Source: Micavibrio sp. UBA6929
GTDB taxonomy: Bacteria > Pseudomonadota > Alphaproteobacteria > Micavibrionales > Micavibrionaceae
Assembly (NCBI GenBank): GCA_002448815.1
Contig: DKAJ01000008.1
Span: 1 to 64,000, forward strand
Direction: 5' to 3'
Length of the DNA: 64,000 nucleotides
Below, one piece after another: positions 1 to 8,069 of this stretch; the first letter of the stretch is position 1; the number at the start of each line of letters is the position of its first letter. The notes under the pieces were generated by a model. That model was not told the DNA's origin, made no database searches, and worked only from the letters and a program-made list of their open reading frames with translations. A program made the position numbers and the translations under genes.

Positions 1-1503
1 GGCCACAGGGCGCTGCGCAGGTGTATCTTGCAGGACAGCTTCCTCAATAACGTCAGGTTCTGCCGCTGCTTGAGGTTCAGGCTGTGCTAACGGCTGTTGG
101 TTGATGTCAGTCTGATCAAGGAGAGCTTCCCCGCCAACCCAGCTGCGCCCTAGTTCATTGATTGTGTTTAAGGCCGCGTCTTGGTCTGCCGAGATGCCGT
201 TAATGCCGTGATATTGTAAATAGGCATGGTTAATGCGTGACCATTCATCACCTGTTTGTGCGGCTTGCTCTAATAGCTGGCCTGCCCACTGTTGTGCATT
301 CAGGTCAGATGGCATGTTATCAAAGCCGTATGTGCCATTGATGATGCCGATGGCAGTATCGCGCACTGCCCATGTTTCGCCGCGTTGTGCTGCGTCAATC
401 AGGGCTTGTGCTTGTGGTGATAATGCACTGTTATTTTCTAATGCACTTAGGAATTCATCAGTCGTGCCAAATGTTATGCAGGCAGTTTCTTCGCTTGTGA
501 TGATTTCGTGGTCTTCTGCGATAACGGTGTTCGTTTCAAGATCAGTCTGAGGTGTCATGTCAATCTCTGGCTGATCGAAAGTAACGCTGCTGAGGTCATC
601 TATTGCGATTGTGTCGTTGCCATCTAATGTGAATGTGTCGTTGCTGTCTAAAGTGAATGTGTCACTGTCATCTGCTATGTTTTCTTCGGCAAAGACATCG
701 CCTAGGAATTGGCTATCCTCTTCGGGCAGAGTTGGTGTGTCCGTGTCAGGGCAGCCGTTGATTGCGATATGGTCAGATGAAACGCAAGTGCTCATCTCGA
801 TATTTTCTGCGGGGACTTCTGCCTGTACTGGTTCCATGAAGTCAGCATAGAGTTCAGAATAGTTAACGCCTTCGCCAACATTCAACGATGTTGGAATGGG
901 GGGCGGGGGCGCAGTGTTGTTGCCTGCGGCAAAGATGTCTTTCAAGCCAAAGAAATCAGATAGGCCATAGCCTATGATGCTGGCGCTGGCGGAAAGTAAA
1001 AACTTTTGTGAAACTGCTTGTTTATTGTCTTTGATGTATTGCAGGAAGCTTTCACGCTCTTTTTCTGCGCGCCAGTCTTGGAAAATGCTGAATGCGGTGA
1101 AGGTTACGCCTGCAAATAAAGCAGCGGCGCCACCAAAGACTGTTGTTGCCGCAAAAACGGCGCCTGTTTTAAACAAAAAGCTTTTGACTGGAGAGCCTGT
1201 GACGCTATTGAAGCTGTCAGAAAGGCTGATCGCGTTTGAGATACTACCAAGAAGGCTAGGCTTGTTCTTTTTATATAGGGCCTTATGCTTTGATTTATAC
1301 TTTTTATACCCTTTTGGGTTGCTGCCTGGCAGGTACGTTGTGTGCCCGGCAGAGGCGGCGCGTTTGCCATTACGTGAAACATCATCAGGTGATGTATCTT
1401 CATGCACCGGAGATTCATTCTTTGTATGAGCATTATCCTGCGTGGTCGCGTTGTTATCGCGGACCTTGTCAGTTTGCTCTTGATGATCTTTATCGTTTGC
1501 CAT
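1..1503 (-). CDS. Unknown large membrane-associated protein, C-terminus beyond left edge (partial)
   Basis: The reverse strand stays open for 501 codons from the ATG at 1503 to base 1, with no stop, so the gene continues outside the window. The start is supported by an AAGGTG ribosome site about seven bases upstream. The N-terminal 80 residues are polar and Lys/Asn/Asp-rich. Residues about 105-135 and 165-190 are hydrophobic and could be membrane segments. They are followed by a Pro-rich stretch and a long acidic region with a short repeat (S-D-T-F-T-L-D / S-N-D-T-F-T-L-D / G-N-D-T-I-A-I-D). The last visible third is Ala/Gln-rich and looks helical. I recognise no family. It is divergent from an exported protein at 1798. 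Long forward-strand frames across it are shadows. Confidence 0.75.
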   Translation of the reverse strand, partial: MANDKDHQEQTDKVRDNNATTQDNAHTKNESPVHEDTSPDDVSRNGKRAASAGHTTYLPGSNPKGYKKYKSKHKALYKKNKPSLLGSISNAISLSDSFNSVTGSPVKSFLFKTGAVFAATTVFGGAAALFAGVTFTAFSIFQDWRAEKERESFLQYIKDNKQAVSQKFLLSASASIIGYGLSDFFGLKDIFAAGNNTAPPPPIPTSLNVGEGVNYSELYADFMEPVQAEVPAENIEMSTCVSSDHIAINGCPDTDTPTLPEEDSQFLGDVFAEENIADDSDTFTLDSNDTFTLDGNDTIAIDDLSSVTFDQPEIDMTPQTDLETNTVIAEDHEIITSEETACITFGTTDEFLSALENNSALSPQAQALIDAAQRGETWAVRDTAIGIINGTYGFDNMPSDLNAQQWAGQLLEQAAQTGDEWSRINHAYLQYHGINGISADQDAALNTINELGRSWVGGEALLDQTDINQQPLAQPEPQAAAEPDVIEEAVLQDTPAQRPVA

Positions 1504-1567
1504 TTTTACACACCTTATATATAGGGCTTAAGCAATTGCCTTATATTTTTTCTTTATCGTGCATATC

Positions 1568-1588
1568 TTTTACATAATTTTTGTAAAA
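1568..1588. repeat. Inverted repeat in divergent intergenic region
   Basis: Seven-base arms TTTTACA and TGTAAAA flank a seven-base T-rich spacer. It lies about 65 bases upstream of the minus-strand start at 1503, so it could be an operator or part of that gene's promoter region. The A/T-rich setting makes chance occurrence fairly likely. Confidence 0.3.
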
Positions 1589-1663
1589 AATGCAAGAAAA
1601 TTGATAGGGTGGATTAGGTTGATTGATTTAAGTTGCTGATATTAAATAAAAAATAAAAAAGAT

Positions 1664-1692
1664 TTGACATAAGTTCTTATGTAAATTATAAC
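1664..1692 (+). promoter_or_regulatory. Sigma-70 type promoter with internal palindrome
   Basis: A perfect -35 box TTGACA (1664-1669) and a TATAAC -10 box (1687-1692) are separated by 17 bases. A palindrome with seven-base arms, ACATAAG-TT-CTTATGT (1667-1682), overlaps the -35 box and fills most of the spacer, the usual place for a repressor operator. It would drive the exported protein gene at 1798 with a leader of roughly 100 bases. The leader also holds a small hairpin, TCCGG-GTGGAA-CCGGA (1766-1781), just before the Shine-Dalgarno at 1786-1791. Confidence 0.7.
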
Positions 1693-1797
1693 TCTTCGAA
1701 AGTTTTTTCATATGATCAATCGCAAGGTGTGATGTGGGGTATGAAGAGGCGGTAATTTACGATCTTCCGGGTGGAACCGGATATTAGGAGGAAAAAA

Positions 1798-2829
1798 ATG
1801 AGTGCATTAAAGAAACAATTTACAGGATATGTAACAGCCTTAGCGGTAACAGCTGCAACGGCTTTGACACCTTTGACAGCAAACGCAAGTTCAGGCGCAG
1901 CGTCTGGATCTGCAAGTAACCCAAATGGCGTGGCAACAACCGCAGCCGCAGCCGCAGCAGGTGATTCTGCCGCGAATTCAAACTCTGCATCGAATTCCGT
2001 GTCACACGGTGGTGCTGGCGGTCAAGGTGGTACTGGTGGCACGGCGACTGGTGGTCAAGGCGTTGGCAGTGTTGATTTGGATGGTGATAATTACAATGCG
2101 CGTACAACAGCACTTGCGCTTAGCATTACACCACCAGATACAGATGTTGCAGCATTTGTCGCACGCGATAAAACAGCATGTACATCAAACATTAGTGAGC
2201 AAAGCTCTTGGAGTATCTTTGGTTCGGGTAGCAGTAATTCCGAGCAAATCCAAGAAGGTGTAGCTGGTGGTTTCTTGCTGAGCAAGTTTGTTGAAGATCC
2301 TGAAACAGGTGAAGCAAAGAAAGTCAAAACATCATTGGCTGACTATGTATCTATGTCTGATGAGGATCTACAATTTGCGACAGAGGGACTTGATGCTCAG
2401 GAGCTTGCAGACATCAGTGTTGGTTTGTGCGTGGCCGTGCAAAATAACTGGTCTGATGAAACAATGGATAAGAAATTTGCCCAAGACTTGCAGCTTGTAA
2501 CATTACAGTTGGATGCACAGAAAGAAATTCGTGGTCAAGAACTTGAGGCGGATGTTGAAATTGCAAAAATCAATGCCAAGTTGAATGCCTTTATTGCGAA
2601 GTTGGATTTCCTAGATGCACGTTTGGAAGCAGCAGAAGAACATGCCGGATACAAAGGCGCATTGCTGGAAAGCATTACGACGACCCAAGAGGGCGGCGTG
2701 ACGAAAACGACATATGGTTATGTTGCAGGATCACTGCCTCGCTTGAGTGAAGAGCATCACCAAGTAGAAAAACGTGCAGGTGAAGCTTGGGAAGAGGCGA
2801 AATCTTACACACTTGACCTAGATTTCTAG
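1798..2829 (+). CDS. Exported low-complexity and helical protein, unknown function
   Basis: The ATG at 1798 is chosen over an upstream GTG because a perfect AGGAGG lies six bases before it. The 343-residue product starts with a clear Sec signal peptide (Lys-rich start, hydrophobic core, cleavage likely after A-N-A near residue 31). A Ser/Ala/Gly/Asn-rich stretch follows to about residue 95, including a run of Ala and Gly-Gly-x repeats. The rest is ordered, with two Cys (in T-A-C-T-S and G-L-C-V-A) and a charged helical region of about residues 210-290 that could form a coiled coil. No known domain is recognised. It is a monocistronic unit with its own strong promoter, ribosome site and terminator, which suggests high expression. 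A periplasmic or surface structural role is only a guess. Confidence 0.85.
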   Translation: MSALKKQFTGYVTALAVTAATALTPLTANASSGAASGSASNPNGVATTAAAAAAGDSAANSNSASNSVSHGGAGGQGGTGGTATGGQGVGSVDLDGDNYNARTTALALSITPPDTDVAAFVARDKTACTSNISEQSSWSIFGSGSSNSEQIQEGVAGGFLLSKFVEDPETGEAKKVKTSLADYVSMSDEDLQFATEGLDAQELADISVGLCVAVQNNWSDETMDKKFAQDLQLVTLQLDAQKEIRGQELEADVEIAKINAKLNAFIAKLDFLDARLEAAEEHAGYKGALLESITTTQEGGVTKTTYGYVAGSLPRLSEEHHQVEKRAGEAWEEAKSYTLDLDF

Positions 2830-2856
2830 AGCAGAGACGACATATTTTTTGCAAGC

Positions 2857-2889
2857 AGCCCGCCTCATTTGATGGTGGGCTGTTTTTTT
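2857..2889 (+). terminator. Rho-independent terminator
   Basis: Arms AGCCCGCC and GGTGGGCT pair over eight bases with one G-T wobble around a nine-base loop, followed by a run of seven T. It ends the transcript of the exported protein gene just upstream. Confidence 0.9.
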
Positions 2890-2964
2890 ATTTGTAATCA
2901 CGTCTTATTTTGCGTATAGTTATGTAAATTAAAATTGTGTGGTAAAGCATACGGGGTAAGAACT

Positions 2965-3747
2965 ATGACATTAAGAAACGTTTTTGGATCACAAAGAATT
3001 TATAGCGCGGCGAAGAAATTAGGCACGGGCGCGGCGGCTTTATCACTTGCGGCCTGTGCATCTATGCCGAATGAAAAGCCAGCGGATGAAGACGTTAATC
3101 CTGTTGCGCAGTGGCAACAAGCGCAAGAGCAAGTTATTTCTCAGGCAGAAGAAAGTAGGGTGCGCACAGTGCGTGAGGCCGCCAGCGCAGCGCAGCGCAT
3201 CGCCGAGGGCGAGCGTAAATCATTTCTATTCGACCGCATCGCCGCAGCCGCAAAATTAGAAGTGCAACAGGGCGAGGCAGGCGTATATACATTAATGATG
3301 AACGCCTTTGTCGCGTCAGAAGATCAGGGCATTCAAGATACTTTACGCGTTGCTTTATCGGATGTAGGCGTTGAAAAAGGCGTTATTGAGCGCTTATCAC
3401 ATGAAAAATATGTGCGTAATGCCGCAGCAGCAATTCCCGGTGTTCAGGCGACATGTTTTACGAATGAATTTTTGGAAAAAACCGTTGCAATGGATCTGTC
3501 GGGCGACGTTTATGGCCCATGGAAGGATAAGCTGACCGAAAATCCGCGTTATGCTTTTGACAAAGGGGTTAGCGGCGCAGATATATATGCCATTTCCTAT
3601 GATGATGAGGGGAATATTGCAGGCGTAACCGCGGCGAATACACATCCTGATTATGCGCAGTACTTTCCACAAGTCAGCGGAGAAGAGGCCAAACAGTCAT
3701 CGTGTACAAGTGCCCAGACCGCAGTGCCAGAGCCTGCCCAGCCATAA
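2965..3747 (+). CDS. Probable lipoprotein, unknown function
   Basis: The product has 260 residues from the ATG at 2965. A frame extension ten codons upstream lacks a better ribosome site. The N-terminus is basic, then hydrophobic, and ends in a lipobox L-A-A-C (Cys near residue 34), so the mature protein is probably lipid-anchored. The n-region is longer than usual for a lipoprotein signal. The next 100 residues are Ala/Glu/Gln/Arg-rich and helical. The C-terminal half is mixed and has two further Cys. It ends in a Pro/Ala tail. No family is recognised. It sits between two strong terminators, so it is probably transcribed alone. Confidence 0.8.
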   Translation: MTLRNVFGSQRIYSAAKKLGTGAAALSLAACASMPNEKPADEDVNPVAQWQQAQEQVISQAEESRVRTVREAASAAQRIAEGERKSFLFDRIAAAAKLEVQQGEAGVYTLMMNAFVASEDQGIQDTLRVALSDVGVEKGVIERLSHEKYVRNAAAAIPGVQATCFTNEFLEKTVAMDLSGDVYGPWKDKLTENPRYAFDKGVSGADIYAISYDDEGNIAGVTAANTHPDYAQYFPQVSGEEAKQSSCTSAQTAVPEPAQP

Positions 3748-3774
3748 TAGGTAATCTTAGAATGAGAATACATA

Positions 3775-3809
3775 AGGCCAGCGCCGTGATGTTAGGGGCT
3801 GGCCTTTTT
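3775..3809 (+). terminator. Rho-independent terminator
   Basis: Perfect eight-base arms AGGCCAGC and GCTGGCCT enclose a 15-base loop and are followed by TTTTT. It lies 28 bases after the lipoprotein stop and separates that gene from yejB. Confidence 0.85.
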
Positions 3810-3888
3810 GTGTTTGGATTGTGCATAGGTTTGTACGCTGCTTGCTTGGCTCTCGACTTTGGTGGGGGCGTTCTTTTAGACTGTTTAC

Positions 3889-5004
3889 ATGCTGTCTTAT
3901 ATTCTTAAACGCTTGCTGTTGATGGTGCCGACATTGTTTGGCATCGTTTTGATTGCCTTTATTATTGTGCAATTTGTCCCTGGTGGGCCGGTTGAGCGTA
4001 TGATTGCCGAATTGCAAGGGCATGGAGGCGGCGCAACCGTACGTTTTAGCGGCGGTGGATCGGACGTCGGTATTGGCGGCGGCGCAGGATCGCCAGCAGG
4101 AGCCGCCGTCGGGCAGGGGAGCCAATATCGCGGCGCACAGGGGTTAGACCCTGATTTTATTGCCGAGCTTGAGGCCATGTATGGGTTTGATAAGCCTGCC
4201 TATGAGCGCTTTTTTACGATGGTTTGGGACTTTATGCGCTTTGATCTGGGCGAGAGTTATTACCGTGATGTGAATGTGTTGCAGTTAGTGGCCGAGAAAA
4301 TGCCCGTTTCGATTTCGCTGGGGCTTTGGTCGACCTTATTGATTTATTGGATATCGATACCGCTGGGCATTAAAAAGGCGGTGCGTGATGGTACGGGGTT
4401 TGATTTTTGGACAAGTGCGGCGGTTTTTGCGGGCTATGCGATACCGTCCTTTATGTTTGCGATTTTATTGATTGTCGTGTTTGCGGGCGGTACGTATTTG
4501 GATTGGTTCCCGCTGCGGGGCTTGCACTCGGATAATGCGGATCAGATGGGGTTTGTTGCGTATTGGCTGGATTATTTTTGGCATATGGCATTGCCTGTCG
4601 CGGCCATGGTGATTAGCGGCTTTGCGTCATTGACGCTGCTGACGAAGAATTCTTTTATGGATGAAATTGGCAAGCAATATGTGCTGACGGCGCGATCAAA
4701 AGGGCTGGGCGAGCGTGAAGTGCTTTACCGTCATGTGTTTCGCAATGCGATGCTAATTGTGATTGCGGGATTTCCGGCGGCGTTTATCAGTATCTTTTTT
4801 ACGGGATCATTATTGATTGAGGTGATCTTTTCTTTGGATGGGTTAGGCCTGTTGGGGTATGAGAGCATCATTAACCGTGATTATCCTGTGGTTTTGGGGA
4901 CGCTTTATATCTTTTCGTTGATTGGGCTGGTGAGCATGCTTATACGCGACGTTGTGTATATGTGGGTTGATCCGCGCATTAGCTTCGAAGGGCAGGGGGG
5001 ATAG
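3889..5004 (+). CDS. yejB: Peptide ABC transporter permease YejB
   Basis: A 371-residue inner-membrane permease that matches the E. coli YejB pattern along its length: N-terminal membrane helix with R-L-L-L-x-x-P-T-L, the motif V-P-G-G-P-V-E, a Gly-rich periplasmic stretch at about residues 45-80, then G-L-D-P and Y-G-F-D-K-P. The cytoplasmic permease signature is around residues 255-280 (T-A-R-S-K-G-L-G-E). It ends in V-D-P-R-I-S-F-E. YejABEF-type systems import oligopeptides, including microcin C. The gene is two bases before yejE, so the two are co-transcribed. No clear Shine-Dalgarno is seen. The ATPase gene is not in the window and a YejA-like binding protein lies 45 kb away. Confidence 0.95.
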   Translation: MLSYILKRLLLMVPTLFGIVLIAFIIVQFVPGGPVERMIAELQGHGGGATVRFSGGGSDVGIGGGAGSPAGAAVGQGSQYRGAQGLDPDFIAELEAMYGFDKPAYERFFTMVWDFMRFDLGESYYRDVNVLQLVAEKMPVSISLGLWSTLLIYWISIPLGIKKAVRDGTGFDFWTSAAVFAGYAIPSFMFAILLIVVFAGGTYLDWFPLRGLHSDNADQMGFVAYWLDYFWHMALPVAAMVISGFASLTLLTKNSFMDEIGKQYVLTARSKGLGEREVLYRHVFRNAMLIVIAGFPAAFISIFFTGSLLIEVIFSLDGLGLLGYESIINRDYPVVLGTLYIFSLIGLVSMLIRDVVYMWVDPRISFEGQGG

Positions 5005-5006
5005 GC

Positions 5007-6038
5007 ATGTCAGGGCTTTCACCGATTACGCAAAGACGATTGCAGCAGTTTAAGGCTAACAAGCGTGGCTATGTGAGTTTATGGCTGTTTATGGGGCTGT
5101 TTTTGGTGGCGTTGATGGCGGATTTTGTTGCCAATGATAAGCCATTATTGATTGGCTATCAGGGTGGCATTTATACGCCGATTTTCTCCTTTTATCCTGA
5201 GACGACTTTTGGCGGTGATTTTGATACCGAAGCCGATTATCGTGATCCGTTTGTACAGGATTTAATTGTGGGCGAGGGACAAGGATGGATGGTGTGGCCG
5301 CCTATTCGTTTTTCGTATGACACGATTAATTATGATTTGCCGTCACCAGCGCCGTCACCGCCAAGCGCGGAAAATCTTTTGGGCACGGATGATCAAGGGC
5401 GTGATGTGCTGGCGCGCGTTTTGTATGGATTTCGTTTGTCGGTGCTGTTTGGATTGGCGCTGACGATTGCCAGTTCGATTATCGGGGTGAGCGCGGGGGC
5501 CGTGCAGGGATATTTTGGCGGAAAGTTGGACTTGGTCATGCAGCGCGTGATCGAGATTTGGGCAAATATGCCGAGCTTATATATTCTGATTATTTTCTCG
5601 GCGCTGTTCGTGCCAGGATTTTGGACGCTTTTGCTTATTTTGCTGCTGTTTTCGTGGGTGCAGTTGGTTGATGTGGTGCGGGCGGAGTTTTTCCGTGCGC
5701 GTAATTTTGATTATGTACGCGCGGCCAAGGCGATGGGCGTGCCGGATATTGTGATTATGTGGCGACATGTGTTGCCTAATGCGATGGTGGCTACCATGAC
5801 CTTTATGCCGTTTATTTTGACAGGGTCGATTACGGCGCTGACGTCGCTGGACTTTTTGGGGCTTGGCTTGCCGCCAGGATCGCCTTCGATGGGGGAGATG
5901 CTGGCGCAGGGTAAGAATAACCTGCATGCGCCGTGGCTGGGCATTACGGCGTTTTTATCGCTTGCGGTGATGCTGACGCTTTTGACTTTTATTGGCGAGG
6001 CTGTGCGTGATGCGTTCGACCCGCGTAAGAGTGTCTAG
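5007..6038 (+). CDS. yejE: Peptide ABC transporter permease YejE
   Basis: A 343-residue partner permease of YejB. It has the YejE-specific N-terminal layout: one membrane helix, then the periplasmic segment beginning A-N-D-K-P-L-L, with W-P-P-I-R-F-S. G-T-D-D-Q-G-R-D-V follows near residue 125, and then five or six membrane helices with the permease loop A-A-K-A-M-G-V. It ends in F-D-P-R-K-S-V. It forms the membrane channel with YejB. It starts two bases after the yejB stop. The next gene is convergent. Confidence 0.95.
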   Translation: MSGLSPITQRRLQQFKANKRGYVSLWLFMGLFLVALMADFVANDKPLLIGYQGGIYTPIFSFYPETTFGGDFDTEADYRDPFVQDLIVGEGQGWMVWPPIRFSYDTINYDLPSPAPSPPSAENLLGTDDQGRDVLARVLYGFRLSVLFGLALTIASSIIGVSAGAVQGYFGGKLDLVMQRVIEIWANMPSLYILIIFSALFVPGFWTLLLILLLFSWVQLVDVVRAEFFRARNFDYVRAAKAMGVPDIVIMWRHVLPNAMVATMTFMPFILTGSITALTSLDFLGLGLPPGSPSMGEMLAQGKNNLHAPWLGITAFLSLAVMLTLLTFIGEAVRDAFDPRKSV

Positions 6039-6207
6039 GCTGTTTTCTTTTTGTTTTGATGTGTGTTTTTAAGGGGTGGGATGTTTCCCTGCCTCCTCGT
6101 ACGGTTTTGTGTATCTTTACGCGCGCGTGAGAGCGTTGCGAGTGATGTTCTATGTCGTAGAGAGGTTGAGAGGAAAGGCGAGCGGTCGTTAGCCTTTGGA
6201 GAAAAGA

Positions 6208-6231
6208 AAAGCCCCGTTGAAACGGGGCTTT
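6208..6231. terminator. Rho-independent terminator between yejE and flagellin
   Basis: Ten-base perfect arms AAAGCCCCGT and ACGGGGCTTT enclose TGAA. On the minus strand the hairpin is followed by CTTTTCTTTTC, so it fits as the flagellin terminator. It can also stop plus-strand read-through from yejE, though its T run on that side is shorter. Confidence 0.85.
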
Positions 6232-6262
6232 GTCGTATTTGTAAGTGTCTGTTCTGTTAAGA

Positions 6263-7954
6263 TTAGAATAGACGTAGAACTGCCTGTTGAGACTGAGACG
6301 CCAATGATAGGGAAGTAACACCCAATGTTTGACGTGTCTGAAGGGCAAGTAGGTTTGCACCTTCTTCGTTTTGGTCTGCAACTGTCAAGTCATCGGCACC
6401 TGATTCCAGTGTTCCGATTGTTGACTCGGTGAAGTCACGGCGTGTCTGGATCACGGCAAGGTCGTTTGCGATTGTTTGACCGAAGTTACGTACTTCGCCC
6501 AATGCCGCGCGGATCTCGTCGATTGACTCTTGGATTGTTGCAGAGTTGGTGAAAGATGCTTCATCAACGCCCAAGCCAAGTGATGTGAAGTCAACACCTT
6601 CTGTTGTGAGGGAGCTGGTACGGTCTTCGTTGAAGTCCGTTGTCAGGTCATCACCGTTTAGAAGGTTTACACCACGGTAGCTGGCATCGCCGACCAAATC
6701 ATCGATTTGAGAGCGGATGTTGTTGAAGTCTTCCTCGTACTGGTCAAGGTCAACAGAGCTACCTGTGAAAGTGAAGCTTTCACTGATATTTGTGTTACCG
6801 CCTGTTGAGTCAAGGCTTACATCTGTTTGGAATGAACCAAAGCCAAAGCCGATATCGCCAGTATGTGTGCCACCTGTGTCAACAGAGAAGCCAATGTCAA
6901 GAGAGCTAACGCTATCTGCAACAGTGATGTCCAGTTCACCAGTTGTTGTATCAAAAGATGCAGTTACGCCTGCTTCAGATAATACTGCATCGTTGTTGAT
7001 GCCATCTACTACGTCCTGAATGGTTGCTGTTGCATTCAGAGTGATTGCGCTAGCAGCAGATCCGTCAACTTCGATGTTTAACGAAATTGCTTCTGTACCA
7101 GTGACGTTTGAGATGAAACCTGCATCAGTTAACAATGCGCTTGCTTCGTAGCGGTTGTTGACGGTTGCAGCAGTACTTGCAACAGAAGAGATTTCGCGAC
7201 CAGCAATGATTGATCCTGCACGTTGTGTCAGACCAGCAGAGCCAGTTGAACCGATTTCCTCTGAATTCACTACACCGCTTAGGCCGAGTGCTTCAAAACC
7301 AGCTGCGCCAAGAGAAGTTGCACCTGAAGTGTCTTCAATGCGAAGGATACCGCCTTCGTCTAGCGATTGTAGAACAAGTTGGCCATTCGATGAAACAGAG
7401 GCTTTGACGTAGTCATTGATGGCTGTATCTGAATTGATATCAGCAACAATGTTGTCAACGGTTTCGCCGTTAGCAATAGTAATGTTAGTTGTAATAACAT
7501 CAGTCGCAGCATCTGCATCTGCAGGAGTGAATTGAACTGAGAAGCCAAACGAGGCAGTAGTAGCGCCACCTAAGTATGTTACAAGGTTTTCAGTTCCAGA
7601 TAGGTCAACGTCACCACGGATACGTGCGAAACCTTCTGAAGCGCGTGCTTCGGATTGTGCTTCGATCGCAACAGATTCAGCTTGTTCAACCAAGTCTGTT
7701 AGGGCCGTAATACCGTTGTCGGCTTCTTCGATTGTGCGGATAGACTGTGAAATACCGTCAAGCAAACGTGTGAGGTCACTTGCGCGGTTGTTCAAGCTTT
7801 GCGCTGCGAAGAAACTTTGTGGGTTATCCAAAGCAGAGTTAACTTTCAGACCCGTAGCGAGTTTAAGCTGCGTGTCGTCGATTAGGCGCTGCGTATTTTG
7901 GAGGGATTGAAGGTTTGACCGCAATGCGGACGTAAGTACAACATCAGAAGACAT
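6263..7954 (-). CDS. fliC: Flagellin
   Basis: A 563-residue filament subunit. The N-terminal D0/D1 helices carry the usual flagellin spacing (L-T-S-A-L-R-S-N-L, L-A-T-G-L-K-V-N-S-A-L-D-N-P near residue 40). The C-terminal helix ends A-N-L-L-A-L-Q-T-R-Q-T-L-G and L-S-L-A-S-Q-S-Q-Q-A-V-L-R-L-F. The middle region of about 300 residues is Thr/Ser/Gly/Asp-rich. It holds two copies of the hook-IN type motif (V-x-x-I-N-x-D ... G-x-L-x-L/I) at roughly residues 165-205 and 305-345. It is the only flagellin here and is longer than the small Caulobacter flagellins. The start follows an AGGAAAGGAA ribosome site. I could not see a convincing sigma-28 or sigma-54 promoter in the 115 bases upstream. Confidence 0.97.
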   Translation of the reverse strand: MSSDVVLTSALRSNLQSLQNTQRLIDDTQLKLATGLKVNSALDNPQSFFAAQSLNNRASDLTRLLDGISQSIRTIEEADNGITALTDLVEQAESVAIEAQSEARASEGFARIRGDVDLSGTENLVTYLGGATTASFGFSVQFTPADADAATDVITTNITIANGETVDNIVADINSDTAINDYVKASVSSNGQLVLQSLDEGGILRIEDTSGATSLGAAGFEALGLSGVVNSEEIGSTGSAGLTQRAGSIIAGREISSVASTAATVNNRYEASALLTDAGFISNVTGTEAISLNIEVDGSAASAITLNATATIQDVVDGINNDAVLSEAGVTASFDTTTGELDITVADSVSSLDIGFSVDTGGTHTGDIGFGFGSFQTDVSLDSTGGNTNISESFTFTGSSVDLDQYEEDFNNIRSQIDDLVGDASYRGVNLLNGDDLTTDFNEDRTSSLTTEGVDFTSLGLGVDEASFTNSATIQESIDEIRAALGEVRNFGQTIANDLAVIQTRRDFTESTIGTLESGADDLTVADQNEEGANLLALQTRQTLGVTSLSLASQSQQAVLRLF

Positions 7955-8069
7955 GATAATTTCCTTTCCTAGGTTTTAGTGTATGCTTTCTGCATGAGCC
8001 CGATCCTTGGGCGTCACTCTCTTTATCTTATAACACAATTCTTAATAAATTGTTAAGATAATTCTTAAG

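Noticed and set aside
233..1433. Several frames of 80-150 residues in the first 1.5 kb
   Set aside because: They are explained by the 501-codon open minus-strand gene that leaves the window; none has family likeness.
3762..3908. Small membrane-like frame (48 residues) before yejB
   Set aside because: It contains the strong terminator of the lipoprotein gene, has a poor ribosome site and overlaps the yejB start.
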